11,087 nucleotides of DNA. Source: JAIBAI01 sp044238875. GTDB lineage: Bacteria; Bacteroidota; Bacteroidia; M30B66. Within the stretch, counting starts at the first letter, position 1. Each line of letters opens with the position of its first letter. The notes beneath the pieces are model-generated. The model did not search any database. It was not told where the DNA came from and saw nothing but the letters and a program-made list of their open reading frames with translations. A program made the translations under genes and the position numbers. Location of the stretch: the NCBI GenBank assembly GCA_044238875.1, contig JBIICM010000078.1:1-11087 (forward strand), written 5' to 3'. Shown here in pieces: positions 1 to 6,496 of this stretch.

Positions 1-290
1 TCCGCACCGGAACCATCCTTGCCGCTGAAAAAGTAAAAGATGCCGACAAACTATTGAAGCTTCAAATTGATACAGGCCTGGATATCCGTACGGTTGTATC
101 CGGTATTGCCGAATATTTTAAGCCGGAAGAAATTACCGGAAAACAAGTTTGTATTTTGATCAACCTGCAACCCCGTAAAATCAGGGGCATTGAATCTCAG
201 GGTATGATTCTGATGGCGGAATCGCCTGACGGCGTATTGCATTTTGTGCAGCCTGGTTCTGCTTTAATAAATGGTGCGGTTGTGAAGTAA
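1..290 (+). CDS. metG: Methionyl-tRNA synthetase, C-terminal tRNA-binding domain (5' end outside window)
   Basis: The reading frame is open from base 3 to the TAA at 288-290 and gives about 95 residues with no stop before the window edge, so this is the 3' end of a longer gene. The residues form the OB-fold tRNA-binding domain (EMAP-II/Arc1p type): a start like RTGTILAAEKVKDADKLLKL, then the core RTVVSGIAEYF, the strand QVCILINL, PRKIRGIESQGMILMAE and a C-terminal VVK. This domain is fused to the C-terminus of MetG in Bacteroidota, where it dimerises the synthetase and improves tRNA binding. The enzyme charges initiator and elongator tRNA-Met in the cytoplasm. The catalytic Rossmann domain is not visible. 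A stand-alone CsaA-like tRNA-binding protein is the alternative, but the lack of a start codon at the proper place and the close match to MetG tails favour metG. Confidence 0.85.
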   Translation, partial: RTGTILAAEKVKDADKLLKLQIDTGLDIRTVVSGIAEYFKPEEITGKQVCILINLQPRKIRGIESQGMILMAESPDGVLHFVQPGSALINGAVVK

Positions 291-318
291 TACTAAAGAG
301 TTAATGCCACGTTTTATG

Positions 319-326
319 TAGGTTTG
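319..326 (+). promoter_or_regulatory. Bacteroidota-type -7 element upstream of the thiolase gene
   Basis: TAGGTTTG fits the Bacteroidota sigma-factor -7 consensus TAnnTTTG and ends 28 bases before the thiolase ATG, which would give a leader of about 20 bases. No good -33 TTTG lies upstream; the closest is a poor GTTAA around 300-304. It sits in the 64-base gap after metG, which supports separate transcription of the thiolase-peptidase-dihydroorotase block. Confidence 0.4.
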
Positions 327-354
327 TACCCTAAAAATTTTCATAATCCCCACT

Positions 355-1533
355 ATGAACGAAGTTGTAATTGTTTCAGCCAAAAGAACACCCATAGGAA
401 GTTTCAGCGGATCACTCGCATCGCTTTCAGCTACCGCCCTTGGCGCAGCAGCCATTAAGGGCGCAGTAGATGTCGCAGGTATCAGTCCTGAACTCATTCA
501 GGAAGTGTTTATGGGTAATGTAATATCAGCCAATCTCGGACAGGCTCCGGCTACACAGGCGGCAGTATTTGCCGGATTACCTAAAAATATTCCCTCAACC
601 ACCGTGAACAAGGTATGCGCATCAGCAATGAAGGCGGTAATGCTGGGGGCGCAGTCAATCATGACCGGACAAAACGAGGTGGTTGTTGCCGGCGGTATGG
701 AGAGCATGTCAAACATACCCTACTATCTCGACAAGGCCAGAAATGGTTACCGACTCGGGAATGGACAGCTGATTGATGGGTTGATCAAGGATGGCCTTTG
801 GGATGTTTACAAAAACTACCACATGGGAAATGCGGCTGAGTTGTGCGCTCGTGAATACAAAATCAGTCGCGAAGAGCAGGATGCATACGCCATTGAATCA
901 TACACCAGGGCAGGAAATGCCGTTAAGAATGGCAGGTTTGGCAAAGAAATCATTGCTGTTGAAATTCCCCAGCGTAAGGGTGACCCCGTTGTAGTCTCAG
1001 AGGATGAAGAATACAGGAACGTTAAGTTTGACAAGATACCTTCACTGAATCCGACATTTGAGAAAGATGGTACCGTAACGGCTGCCAATGCCTCAACCCT
1101 TAACGATGGCGCAACTGCGCTGGTACTGATGAGTGCCGCCAAAGCCCAAGAACTCGCACTTAAGCCGCTTGCTGTGATCAGAGGCTTTGCAGATGCGCAA
1201 CAGGCACCCGAATGGTTTACTACCAGTCCGTCGCTGGCAATTCCAAAAGCCATCGCCGCAGCCGGGCTCACCAAACAGGACATCTCATTTTATGAAATCA
1301 ATGAGGCTTTTTCGGTGGTTGCCATTGCCAATAACAGAATTCTTGACCTTGATCCCGCAAAGGTGAATGTAAACGGAGGTGCAGTTGCGCTCGGACATCC
1401 ACTCGGAAATTCAGGTGCCCGAATCATTGCCACCCTGCTTAATGTGCTTGACCAGAATAACGGTAAATACGGAGCAGCCTCACTTTGTAACGGCGGCGGC
1501 GGCGCCTCTGCCATAGTGATCGAAAAAATTTAA
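355..1533 (+). CDS. Acetyl-CoA C-acetyltransferase (biosynthetic/degradative thiolase II)
   Basis: The 392-residue protein has the usual thiolase length and starts at ATG 355. All catalytic elements are present: the nucleophilic Cys88 in VNKVCASAMKA, the NEAFSVV motif near residue 315, His348 in GHPLGNSGARI, and Cys378 in LCNGGGGASA. This numbering nearly matches the well-studied Zoogloea thiolase (C89, H348, C378). Thiolases of this type condense two acetyl-CoA to acetoacetyl-CoA or run the reverse cleavage. They feed ketone-body, short-chain acyl-CoA or fatty acid metabolism in the cytoplasm. The sequence does not settle which direction dominates or whether longer 3-ketoacyl-CoA is used (atoB versus fadA), so no symbol is given. 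It heads a tight same-strand block; the peptidase start lies 12 bases after the stop. Confidence 0.95.
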   Translation: MNEVVIVSAKRTPIGSFSGSLASLSATALGAAAIKGAVDVAGISPELIQEVFMGNVISANLGQAPATQAAVFAGLPKNIPSTTVNKVCASAMKAVMLGAQSIMTGQNEVVVAGGMESMSNIPYYLDKARNGYRLGNGQLIDGLIKDGLWDVYKNYHMGNAAELCAREYKISREEQDAYAIESYTRAGNAVKNGRFGKEIIAVEIPQRKGDPVVVSEDEEYRNVKFDKIPSLNPTFEKDGTVTAANASTLNDGATALVLMSAAKAQELALKPLAVIRGFADAQQAPEWFTTSPSLAIPKAIAAAGLTKQDISFYEINEAFSVVAIANNRILDLDPAKVNVNGGAVALGHPLGNSGARIIATLLNVLDQNNGKYGAASLCNGGGGASAIVIEKI

Positions 1534-1545
1534 TCAGTTTAAGGC

Positions 1546-2331
1546 TTGGAACACGGCATCTGCAACCTCAGCATAGTTCCTGGACGACTGGAACCATCCG
1601 ACAAAAGTGAAATGATCACCCAACTGTTGTTCGGAGAGCATTTCACCATTTTACGCAGACAGGATAGCTGGGTTTACATCCGCTGTGCATACGATAATTA
1701 TGAATGCTGGATAGATATTAAGCAGTTTCAGGAAATCTCACCCGAAACGTTTCTTGAGCTGGAATCGAAAGAGGTTACAACCTGCATGGAGCTGTACTAT
1801 ATACTCGAAGACCAGCTGCAGGGTCAATACCTGCCGGTAACCATCGGCTGCACCTTGCCTTACTTCGATGGTTCGGTATGTAATCTGGAGGGCTTCGAAT
1901 ATATTTTCGACGGACAAACCAATTCTGTTAAACATGGCCGTTTGAACCAGTTTGTAACAGAAACAGCAACACTTTATCTGAATGCACCTTATCTTTGGGG
2001 TGGCCGCTCTCCATCCGGAATTGATTGCTCAGGTTTCACTCAGGTTGTTTTCAAGGCTGCGGGCATAAAGCTGCCACGCGATGCCTACCAGCAGGCTGAG
2101 GTCGGTCAAACGCTCGGCTTCGTTGAGGAAGCCATTGCCGGTGATCTTGCTTTCTTCGATAATCAGGAGGGTAAAATTGTACACGTGGGCATTCTTCTCG
2201 GCGAAAACCATATCATTCATGCTTCAGGCAAGGTGCGTATTGACAAACTCGACCACCAGGGTATCTTTAACCTCGATGCCGGCAAATACACCCACAACCT
2301 CAGGGTTGTAAAAAGAATTATCAATCATTAA
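1546..2331 (+). CDS. NlpC/P60 family cysteine peptidase with N-terminal SH3-like domain
   Basis: The 261-residue protein begins at a TTG codon; an in-frame TAA at 1540-1542 excludes any earlier start, and MEHGICNLSIVPGRLEPSDKSE matches the usual beginning of this Bacteroidota family. Residues 1-60 and the following stretch form a bacterial SH3-like region (typical pieces: QLLFGEHF, WVYIRCAYDNYECWID). The NlpC/P60 domain fills residues 135-258, with catalytic Cys161 in GIDCSGFTQ, His213 in VHVGIL and a third polar residue, His225, in HIIHASG. Relatives such as YkfC and dipeptidyl-peptidase VI cleave the gamma-D-Glu-diamino acid bond in L-Ala-gamma-D-Glu-meso-DAP peptides. No signal peptide is visible, so a cytoplasmic role in recycling muropeptides is inferred. 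The gene lies between thiolase and dihydroorotase with 12- and 10-base gaps, so it is probably co-transcribed. Confidence 0.9.
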   Translation: MEHGICNLSIVPGRLEPSDKSEMITQLLFGEHFTILRRQDSWVYIRCAYDNYECWIDIKQFQEISPETFLELESKEVTTCMELYYILEDQLQGQYLPVTIGCTLPYFDGSVCNLEGFEYIFDGQTNSVKHGRLNQFVTETATLYLNAPYLWGGRSPSGIDCSGFTQVVFKAAGIKLPRDAYQQAEVGQTLGFVEEAIAGDLAFFDNQEGKIVHVGILLGENHIIHASGKVRIDKLDHQGIFNLDAGKYTHNLRVVKRIINH

Positions 2332-2341
2332 ATCCTGCAAA

Positions 2342-3694
2342 ATGCCAAAGGGTTATCTTATCAGAAACGCGAACATTATCAATGAAGACCGGCAATACAG
2401 TGAAAATGTGCTGGTGAACGGATCGCAAATTGTTTGGACAGGCCAGGGTGATCCGCCTGCGAATTTCGACCTGCATGGTATTGAAACGATTGAAGCCGGT
2501 GGACTTTGGCTCATTCCCGGCGCCATTGATGACCAGGTGCATTTCAGGGAACCGGGCCTCACCCATAAGGGCGATCTGTTCACAGAGCCAAGGGCTGCTG
2601 TGGCCGGGGGCATCACCAGTTATATGGAAATGCCCAATACAAAGCCGGGCGCCCTTACCCAGACTTTACTTGAAGACAAATACCGGATCGCTTCAGAGAA
2701 ATCAATTGCCAACTACAGCTTTTATATCGGCGCAGGTAATAATAACCTCGGCGAAATTTTAAAGACAGACCCGGCCAGTGTTTGCGGTGTAAAGGTGTTT
2801 ATGGGCTCAAGTACCGGCGATTTGCTGGTCGACGATAAAAAGGCATTGCGCGAGTTGTTTAAACATTGTAAAATGCTGATTGCACTGCATTGTGAAGACG
2901 ATCCGATGATTGCGCAAAATGCTGCTGCGGCCAGACTTCAGTACGGTGAAAATGTGCCAATTGCACAACACCCTGTGATACGAGATGCTGATGCTTGTTA
3001 TGCCTCGTCATCTTTTGCCGTTTCACTTGCAAGGGAGCTGGGTACGCGCATACACGTGCTACATATTTCAACTGCACGCGAGCTTGAACTGTTCAGCAAT
3101 GATATACCGCTGGCAGAAAAGCGCATCACTGCCGAAGCCTGCGTGCATCACCTTTGGTTTTCTGATGCCGATTATGCCGGAAAAGGCAATCTGATCAAAT
3201 GGAATCCGGCCATAAAAACAGCTGAAGACCGCGCAGCCATTCGGCAGGCATTGATTGACGGAAGGATTGATGTGCTGGCAACAGATCATGCGCCACACAC
3301 ACTTGAAGAAAAAGCCAAACCCTATTTTGAGTGCCCTTCAGGCGGGCCTTTAGTACAGGATGCCCTCCCGGCTCTTTTTGAGCTTTCTGCAAAAGGTGTT
3401 TTCACTCCAGAGCTTATCGTAAGGCGTTATTGCCATGCACCGGCCGATATGTTTGGCATTGAAAAAAGGGGTTATATCCGCACCGGATATTTTGCCGATC
3501 TGGTGCTGCTTGATCCAAAGTTAGCTTACACCGTAAACAGGGATCAGTTGTTTTACAAATCAGGTTGGTCACCATTCGAAGGCCAGACTTTCGGAACACG
3601 GGTGGTGAAAACCTTCGTGAACGGCAATCTGGTTTATAACCAGGGTGAAATTACAACCACTGAACCGGGCATGCGCCTGTCGTTTAAAAGATGA
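2342..3694 (+). CDS. pyrC: Dihydroorotase (type I, cyclic amidohydrolase fold)
   Basis: The 450-residue protein starts at ATG 2342, 10 bases after the peptidase stop. It belongs to the amidohydrolase superfamily and catalyses reversible cyclisation of N-carbamoyl-aspartate to dihydroorotate in pyrimidine synthesis. Visible elements in order: DDQVHFREPG at residues 63-72 (His67 metal ligand, Arg69 substrate contact), MPNTKP around 97-102 (Asn99 substrate contact), GVKVFMGSSTG with Lys151 as the likely carboxylated bridging lysine, ALHCEDD with His183, HVLHIST with His241, and ATDHAPHT with catalytic Asp315. The C-terminal strands (GYIRTGYFADLVLLDP, VVKTFVNGNLVY) complete the small beta domain. 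The first ligand of the usual HxH pair is Gln65, a change I recall as typical of Bacteroidota homologues. A dihydropyrimidinase or allantoinase is less likely, given HFREPG and the overall match to pyrC. Confidence 0.92.
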   Translation: MPKGYLIRNANIINEDRQYSENVLVNGSQIVWTGQGDPPANFDLHGIETIEAGGLWLIPGAIDDQVHFREPGLTHKGDLFTEPRAAVAGGITSYMEMPNTKPGALTQTLLEDKYRIASEKSIANYSFYIGAGNNNLGEILKTDPASVCGVKVFMGSSTGDLLVDDKKALRELFKHCKMLIALHCEDDPMIAQNAAAARLQYGENVPIAQHPVIRDADACYASSSFAVSLARELGTRIHVLHISTARELELFSNDIPLAEKRITAEACVHHLWFSDADYAGKGNLIKWNPAIKTAEDRAAIRQALIDGRIDVLATDHAPHTLEEKAKPYFECPSGGPLVQDALPALFELSAKGVFTPELIVRRYCHAPADMFGIEKRGYIRTGYFADLVLLDPKLAYTVNRDQLFYKSGWSPFEGQTFGTRVVKTFVNGNLVYNQGEITTTEPGMRLSFKR

Positions 3695-3727
3695 GGTAGT
3701 ACCAGCGCCGAATAGACATTTCGGAAT

Positions 3728-3808
3728 CTTCGGCGAAAAAAATTGCATTTAGCCCGGGGTTTTCCACCCCGGACCTCCGCCTTCAGCGGACAAGCCGAAG
3801 TCCTTTTT
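3728..3808 (+). terminator. Nested stem-loop region, possible terminator after dihydroorotase
   Basis: An outer 7-bp stem (CTTCGGC at 3728-3734 with GCCGAAG at 3794-3800) encloses two perfect small hairpins: CCGGGGT/ACCCCGG (3754-3760 with 3766-3772, 5-base loop) and TCCGC/GCGGA (3776-3780 with 3786-3790, 5-base loop). TCC and a run of five T (3804-3808) follow the outer stem. As RNA this could fold as a three-way junction ending in a U tract, which would suit a terminator for the pyrC transcript facing the convergent pseudogene. It could equally be a dispersed palindromic repeat. Confidence 0.4.
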
Positions 3809-3839
3809 CAGGCTCCATAGTTTTCCTGACTTCTGCCAT

Positions 3840-4688
3840 TTAATCTTTAAAATATTTGAAAGCAGGAACTACATTAATTCTTTTTCCTTCGATCTGGATT
3901 ACATCTTCCTGATTCATAGAAACGATGGTGCCGCTATTTAGGTTAAAGTGATTCATTGCATCCAATAAGCCTTCCGTTTCACGCTTCTGATTATCAGAAT
4001 TCAATGCGTAACAAACTTGAATTACTTCATGCACAGCGCCGTTGGAGCACACTATAAAATCGCATTCCACGCCCTTTTCATTATAATAGTACAAGGTTTT
4101 TTTCCTTCTTCTGAACTCCCAGAATACCGCATTCTCAAGTTTTCTCCCCTGATCGTTGCTGAAACCCGGTGTTATAGACTGTTGCAGGCCATTGTCAATA
4201 AAATATATTTTTCGCGGATTCACCAATTGTACTTTATCAGAATACGAAAACTTAGGCATCAAGTGTATCAGATACGCCTCTTCAAAGAAGTTCAGGTATT
4301 CCATTATTGTGGCAGTACTCTTTACACCAAGATACTGTTTGAGTCTGGTTGCCGAAATAAGGTTTGAAACATTTGAAGCCAAAAAAATCAGCAGATGTTT
4401 AAGTGATTTAACATCTCGGATATTGTAACGAACAGCAATATCTCTGTGAATAATATCATCAACGAGCGCCGAATGTATTTCGGCATCCGGCCTCTTCAGA
4501 AAACCAGGGAAACCACCTTCTGTTAAATAGGCAAGAAAAGACGAGGCTGTTGCAAGGCTCCCATTAAACAAATTGAATTCCTTAAATGAAAAAGGAAACA
4601 ATTCTTTAGTGATATGCCTACCGGTTTATTTGGTGCCCAGTTCTCTGCTCAACAACGAAGCATTAGATCCTGTTATCAGCTTAAATTT
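3840..4688 (-). pseudogene. Decayed AAA ATPase / DUF4143 gene: C-terminal half only, with in-frame stop
   Basis: The minus frame from 4601 to the TAA at 3840-3842 encodes 253 residues typical of the C-terminal part of the archaeal/bacterial ATP-binding AAA family with DUF4143. It begins LFPFSFKEF, then TEGGFPGFLKR, a winged-helix-like stretch (SNLISATRLKQYLGVKSTATIMEYL around residues 78-103), and the DUF4143 core LENAVFWEFRRRKK...ECDFIV...EVIQVCYAL. This frame has no ATG near its beginning; its first codon here is TTG. Upstream, the same frame continues with family-typical LITGSNASLLSRELGTK, then a TAA at 4626-4628, then TGRHITKE. The match is therefore continuous across a nonsense codon, probably TTA (Leu) changed to TAA. 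The Walker A and Walker B region (about 100 residues) that should precede it is absent; the frame meets a TGA at 4707-4709. This is seen directly; that the gene is non-functional is inferred. Confidence 0.85.
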
Positions 4689-4703
4689 CAATACAATTAT
4701 AAG

Positions 4704-4745
4704 TGTTCATTATAAATGAACAATAATGTCTATTATAAATAAACA
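4704..4745. repeat. Two tandem 19-bp palindromes, operator-like
   Basis: TGTTCATT-ATA-AATGAACA (4704-4722) is a perfect 8-bp inverted repeat around a 3-base centre. A second, degenerate copy, TGTCTATT-ATA-AATAAACA, lies at 4727-4745 with a 23-bp period. Same length, same ATA centre and regular spacing point to paired binding sites for a dimeric DNA-binding protein, or to repeat units. They lie just upstream of the surviving 5' remnant of the ATPase pseudogene, where an operator for that gene would be expected. Confidence 0.55.
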
Positions 4746-4914
4746 TTATTTCGTTCGTCGCTTGCAGTTGCAAAACTTACCGGCTTAAAGCAAATTCATA
4801 TATATGCCGTAGCGTCTGGAGACGTAAATTGTGCGTCTTCGCCATTCGCCGACCCAAGGCAATGCCTCACAAACGATGCGATGGCTTAGTTGAAAGCCAT
4901 TTTATTTAAGATGT
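4746..4914. other. Gene-free stretch with several short inverted repeats
   Basis: Together with the pseudogene remnant and palindromes, 4602-4914 holds no intact gene. Within this part I see CGTCT-gg-AGACG (4813-4824), a further CGTCT at 4834-4838 that could pair with the AGACG instead, and ATGGCTT/AAGCCAT (4881-4887 with 4894-4900, 6-base loop) followed by TTTATTT. The last has a T-rich tail only on the plus strand, so it does not look like a proper terminator for the minus-strand gene ending at 4915. No tRNA or recognised RNA family is apparent. Confidence 0.4.
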
Positions 4915-5253
4915 TCAGGCTTTAGAAGCATCCTCTTTGCGTTTGCCGAAACGGCGCTGGAACTTATCGCTGAGCCAGCTGAAAAAGCGCTCAAGTTTAT
5001 TTTCTCCGGTGCCGGTTTTTTCACCCATTACTTTTGAAACGATTAATTCAAAACCAAGGTTGAACAGTTGAACCAGCCGTTCATTGAGCGGCTTATTTGA
5101 AGGAAATAGTTGATGAAACAGAATGGAAGGAATGTTCTTTTTAAGAAAATAAACGCGGAACGAGAAATCAGTTTCCATGTGTTTGATTTCATTGCGCAGT
5201 TCAGCCTTTCTGGCCCTTAATGCCTCGATATTATCTATTTTCACCGTTTTCAT
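4915..5253 (-). CDS. Small conserved soluble protein of unknown function, paired with holin-like gene
   Basis: I choose the ATG at 5251-5253, giving 112 residues beginning MKTVKIDNIEALRARKAELRNEIKHMET. The frame is open further upstream, but that part only mirrors the overlapping holin-like gene in another frame. The N-terminal 30 residues are charged and heptad-like (coiled-coil tendency). The middle (FRVYFLKKNIPSILFHQLF, LVQLFNLGFELIVSKV) is amphipathic, and the tail is strongly basic (KFQRRFGKRKEDASKA). There is no signal peptide or clear membrane span. Its start lies 23 bases inside the 3' end of the upstream gene, which suggests translational coupling and joint function at the inner membrane. 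Function is unknown to me; similar small partners follow holin-superfamily genes in other Bacteroidota. Confidence 0.7.
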   Translation of the reverse strand: MKTVKIDNIEALRARKAELRNEIKHMETDFSFRVYFLKKNIPSILFHQLFPSNKPLNERLVQLFNLGFELIVSKVMGEKTGTGENKLERFFSWLSDKFQRRFGKRKEDASKA

Positions 5254-5623
5254 GTTCTTCGGTTGCTGCTTTTTGTTCAAAAAGGATGTGAAGCACGCCA
5301 TTGGTAATTTTTTTTCCAAGCCAGCGGTTGCCTGACCGGGATACAATGATAAACAACAGAAAATAAAGTCCTGCGACAATGGCATAACCTGCAATGCGGC
5401 TCTGCAGCAGCTCGCCCAGGTAGCTGGCGAGTGTAAGGCTCAGAAAGAAAACTGCCAGGATAAAAAATAAAACGGCAACAATTGCGAGAACCAAATAAGT
5501 AATGATTCTTGCAATTTTCTCATAGGCCGAAAGGCGAATCAGTTCAAGTCTGACGCGGATATATTCTACAACCAGATTTTTGAGGTCGGTGAAAAAAGTC
5601 GTTTTATCCGGTTCGCTATACAT
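5231..5623 (-). CDS. Phage holin superfamily III / DUF1469-like inner-membrane protein
   Basis: The 130-residue protein starts at ATG 5621-5623. Residues 1-38 form an amphipathic helix (FFTDLKNLVVEYIRVRLELIRLSAYEKIARI), followed by two hydrophobic membrane segments at about 40-67 and 77-95, a short cytoplasmic stretch (SRSGNRWLGKKITNGVLHILFEQ) and an acidic tail. This layout is that of the 'phage holin family' (Holin-X, DUF1469), which is chromosomal and widespread in Bacteroidota and is often linked to envelope stress rather than lysis. No phage genes are nearby, so a lytic holin role is not supported. The gene overlaps the next one by 23 bases and diverges from the BtuF-like gene, sharing a 55-base intergenic region with a good promoter. 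Confidence 0.8.
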   Translation of the reverse strand: MYSEPDKTTFFTDLKNLVVEYIRVRLELIRLSAYEKIARIITYLVLAIVAVLFFILAVFFLSLTLASYLGELLQSRIAGYAIVAGLYFLLFIIVSRSGNRWLGKKITNGVLHILFEQKAATEEHENGENR

Positions 5624-5655
5624 TTGTATTCAATAATCAGGGCAGGTTTATCAAA

Positions 5656-5684
5656 CAAATATAAGCTTTCAAATTCATATGCAA
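5656..5684 (-). promoter_or_regulatory. Bacteroidota-type promoter for the holin-like pair
   Basis: Read on the minus strand, TTG (5682-5684) and TATATTTG (5656-5663, perfect TAnnTTTG) are 18 bases apart. Transcription would begin about 5650, giving a leader near 30 bases before the ATG at 5623. The upstream element lies inside the first codons of the divergent BtuF-like gene, so the two transcripts could interfere. Confidence 0.6.
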
Positions 5685-6470
5685 TTTACCGATCAGCTGG
5701 GACGTGAAATAATTCTGAACGGTTTTCCTGAGCGCATTGTATCGCTGGTGCCCTCGCAAACCCAGCTGCTGGCTGATTTAGCACTGGCTGACAGGGTGGT
5801 AGGTATCACCCGATTTTGTATGCATCCCTATGAATGGTTCAGGAGTAAGAGCAGGGTAGGGGGGACTAAAGATCTACAACTTGAAAAAATAAAGTTGTTG
5901 CAGCCCGATCTGATCATAGGCAACAAAGAAGAAAATACAAAGGCGCATCTGGAAGCGCTTGCCCATGAGTTTCCGGTCTGGATCTCTGATGTGCGCAATC
6001 TTGATCAGGCACTTCAGATGATCGTTGGGATTGGAGCTGTTACTGATAAATTAACCCTTGCCGAAAAAATGGCGGATCAAATCGTCGGGCAATACAAACA
6101 GTTTATACAGCATTCTCCTCCGCTGAAAGCATTGTATATTATCTGGAAAAACCCCTTGATGACCATTAACGGCGATACATTTATCCATGATATGATGCAA
6201 AGGGCTGGATTTCTGAATCTGGCCGCTGATCTTCCCGACCGTTATCCGGTGCTGACTGATGCTGCCATCAGGGCTTACCAGCCAGAGGTGATTTTACTTT
6301 CTTCCGAACCTTTTCCGTTTAGCGAAAAGCACAGGGCCGAATTTCATCAGATGGCTCCGGCAGCAAAAGTAATGCTGGTAAACGGTGAGGCCTTCTCATG
6401 GTATGGTTCAGGCCTTTTGCATGGCATGGATTTACTGAAACACTACCGTGAGCTTGCAGTTCAGCAGTAA
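5679..6470 (+). CDS. BtuF-like helical-backbone binding-fold protein, no signal peptide
   Basis: The 263-residue protein resembles class III periplasmic binding proteins for cobalamin and iron chelates (BtuF/FepB fold). It has ERIVSLVPSQTQLLADL near residues 18-34, VVGITRFCMHP, RVGGTKDLQLEKIKLLQPDLIIGNKEEN (first lobe), a helical backbone around 95-140, then ALYIIWKNPLMTINGDTFIHDMMQRAGF and PEVILLSSEPFPFSEKH (second lobe), ending FSWYGSGLLHGMDLLKHY. Translation begins directly with MQFTDQLGREI. Upstream in frame there is no other ATG, GTG or TTG before a TAA at 5634-5636, so there is no signal peptide or lipobox. A cytoplasmic location is inferred. No permease or ATPase gene is adjacent. Cobalamin or metal-chelate binding is therefore only a family-based guess. 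Confidence 0.82.
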   Translation: MQFTDQLGREIILNGFPERIVSLVPSQTQLLADLALADRVVGITRFCMHPYEWFRSKSRVGGTKDLQLEKIKLLQPDLIIGNKEENTKAHLEALAHEFPVWISDVRNLDQALQMIVGIGAVTDKLTLAEKMADQIVGQYKQFIQHSPPLKALYIIWKNPLMTINGDTFIHDMMQRAGFLNLAADLPDRYPVLTDAAIRAYQPEVILLSSEPFPFSEKHRAEFHQMAPAAKVMLVNGEAFSWYGSGLLHGMDLLKHYRELAVQQ

Positions 6471-6496
6471 TCAGCTATAACTCTTGCAGAACAATT

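Noticed and set aside
816..1283. Long minus-strand open frame inside the thiolase gene
   Set aside because: It is the antisense shadow of a strongly supported thiolase and shows low-complexity Ala/Ser composition without family features.
5254..5394. 47-codon upstream extension of the small basic protein gene
   Set aside because: It overlaps the holin-like gene in another frame and reads as its shadow; MKTVKIDN is the family-like beginning.
5231..5623. Prophage lysis cassette
   Set aside because: The holin-superfamily protein has no endolysin, structural or integrase genes nearby; this family is chromosomal in Bacteroidota.
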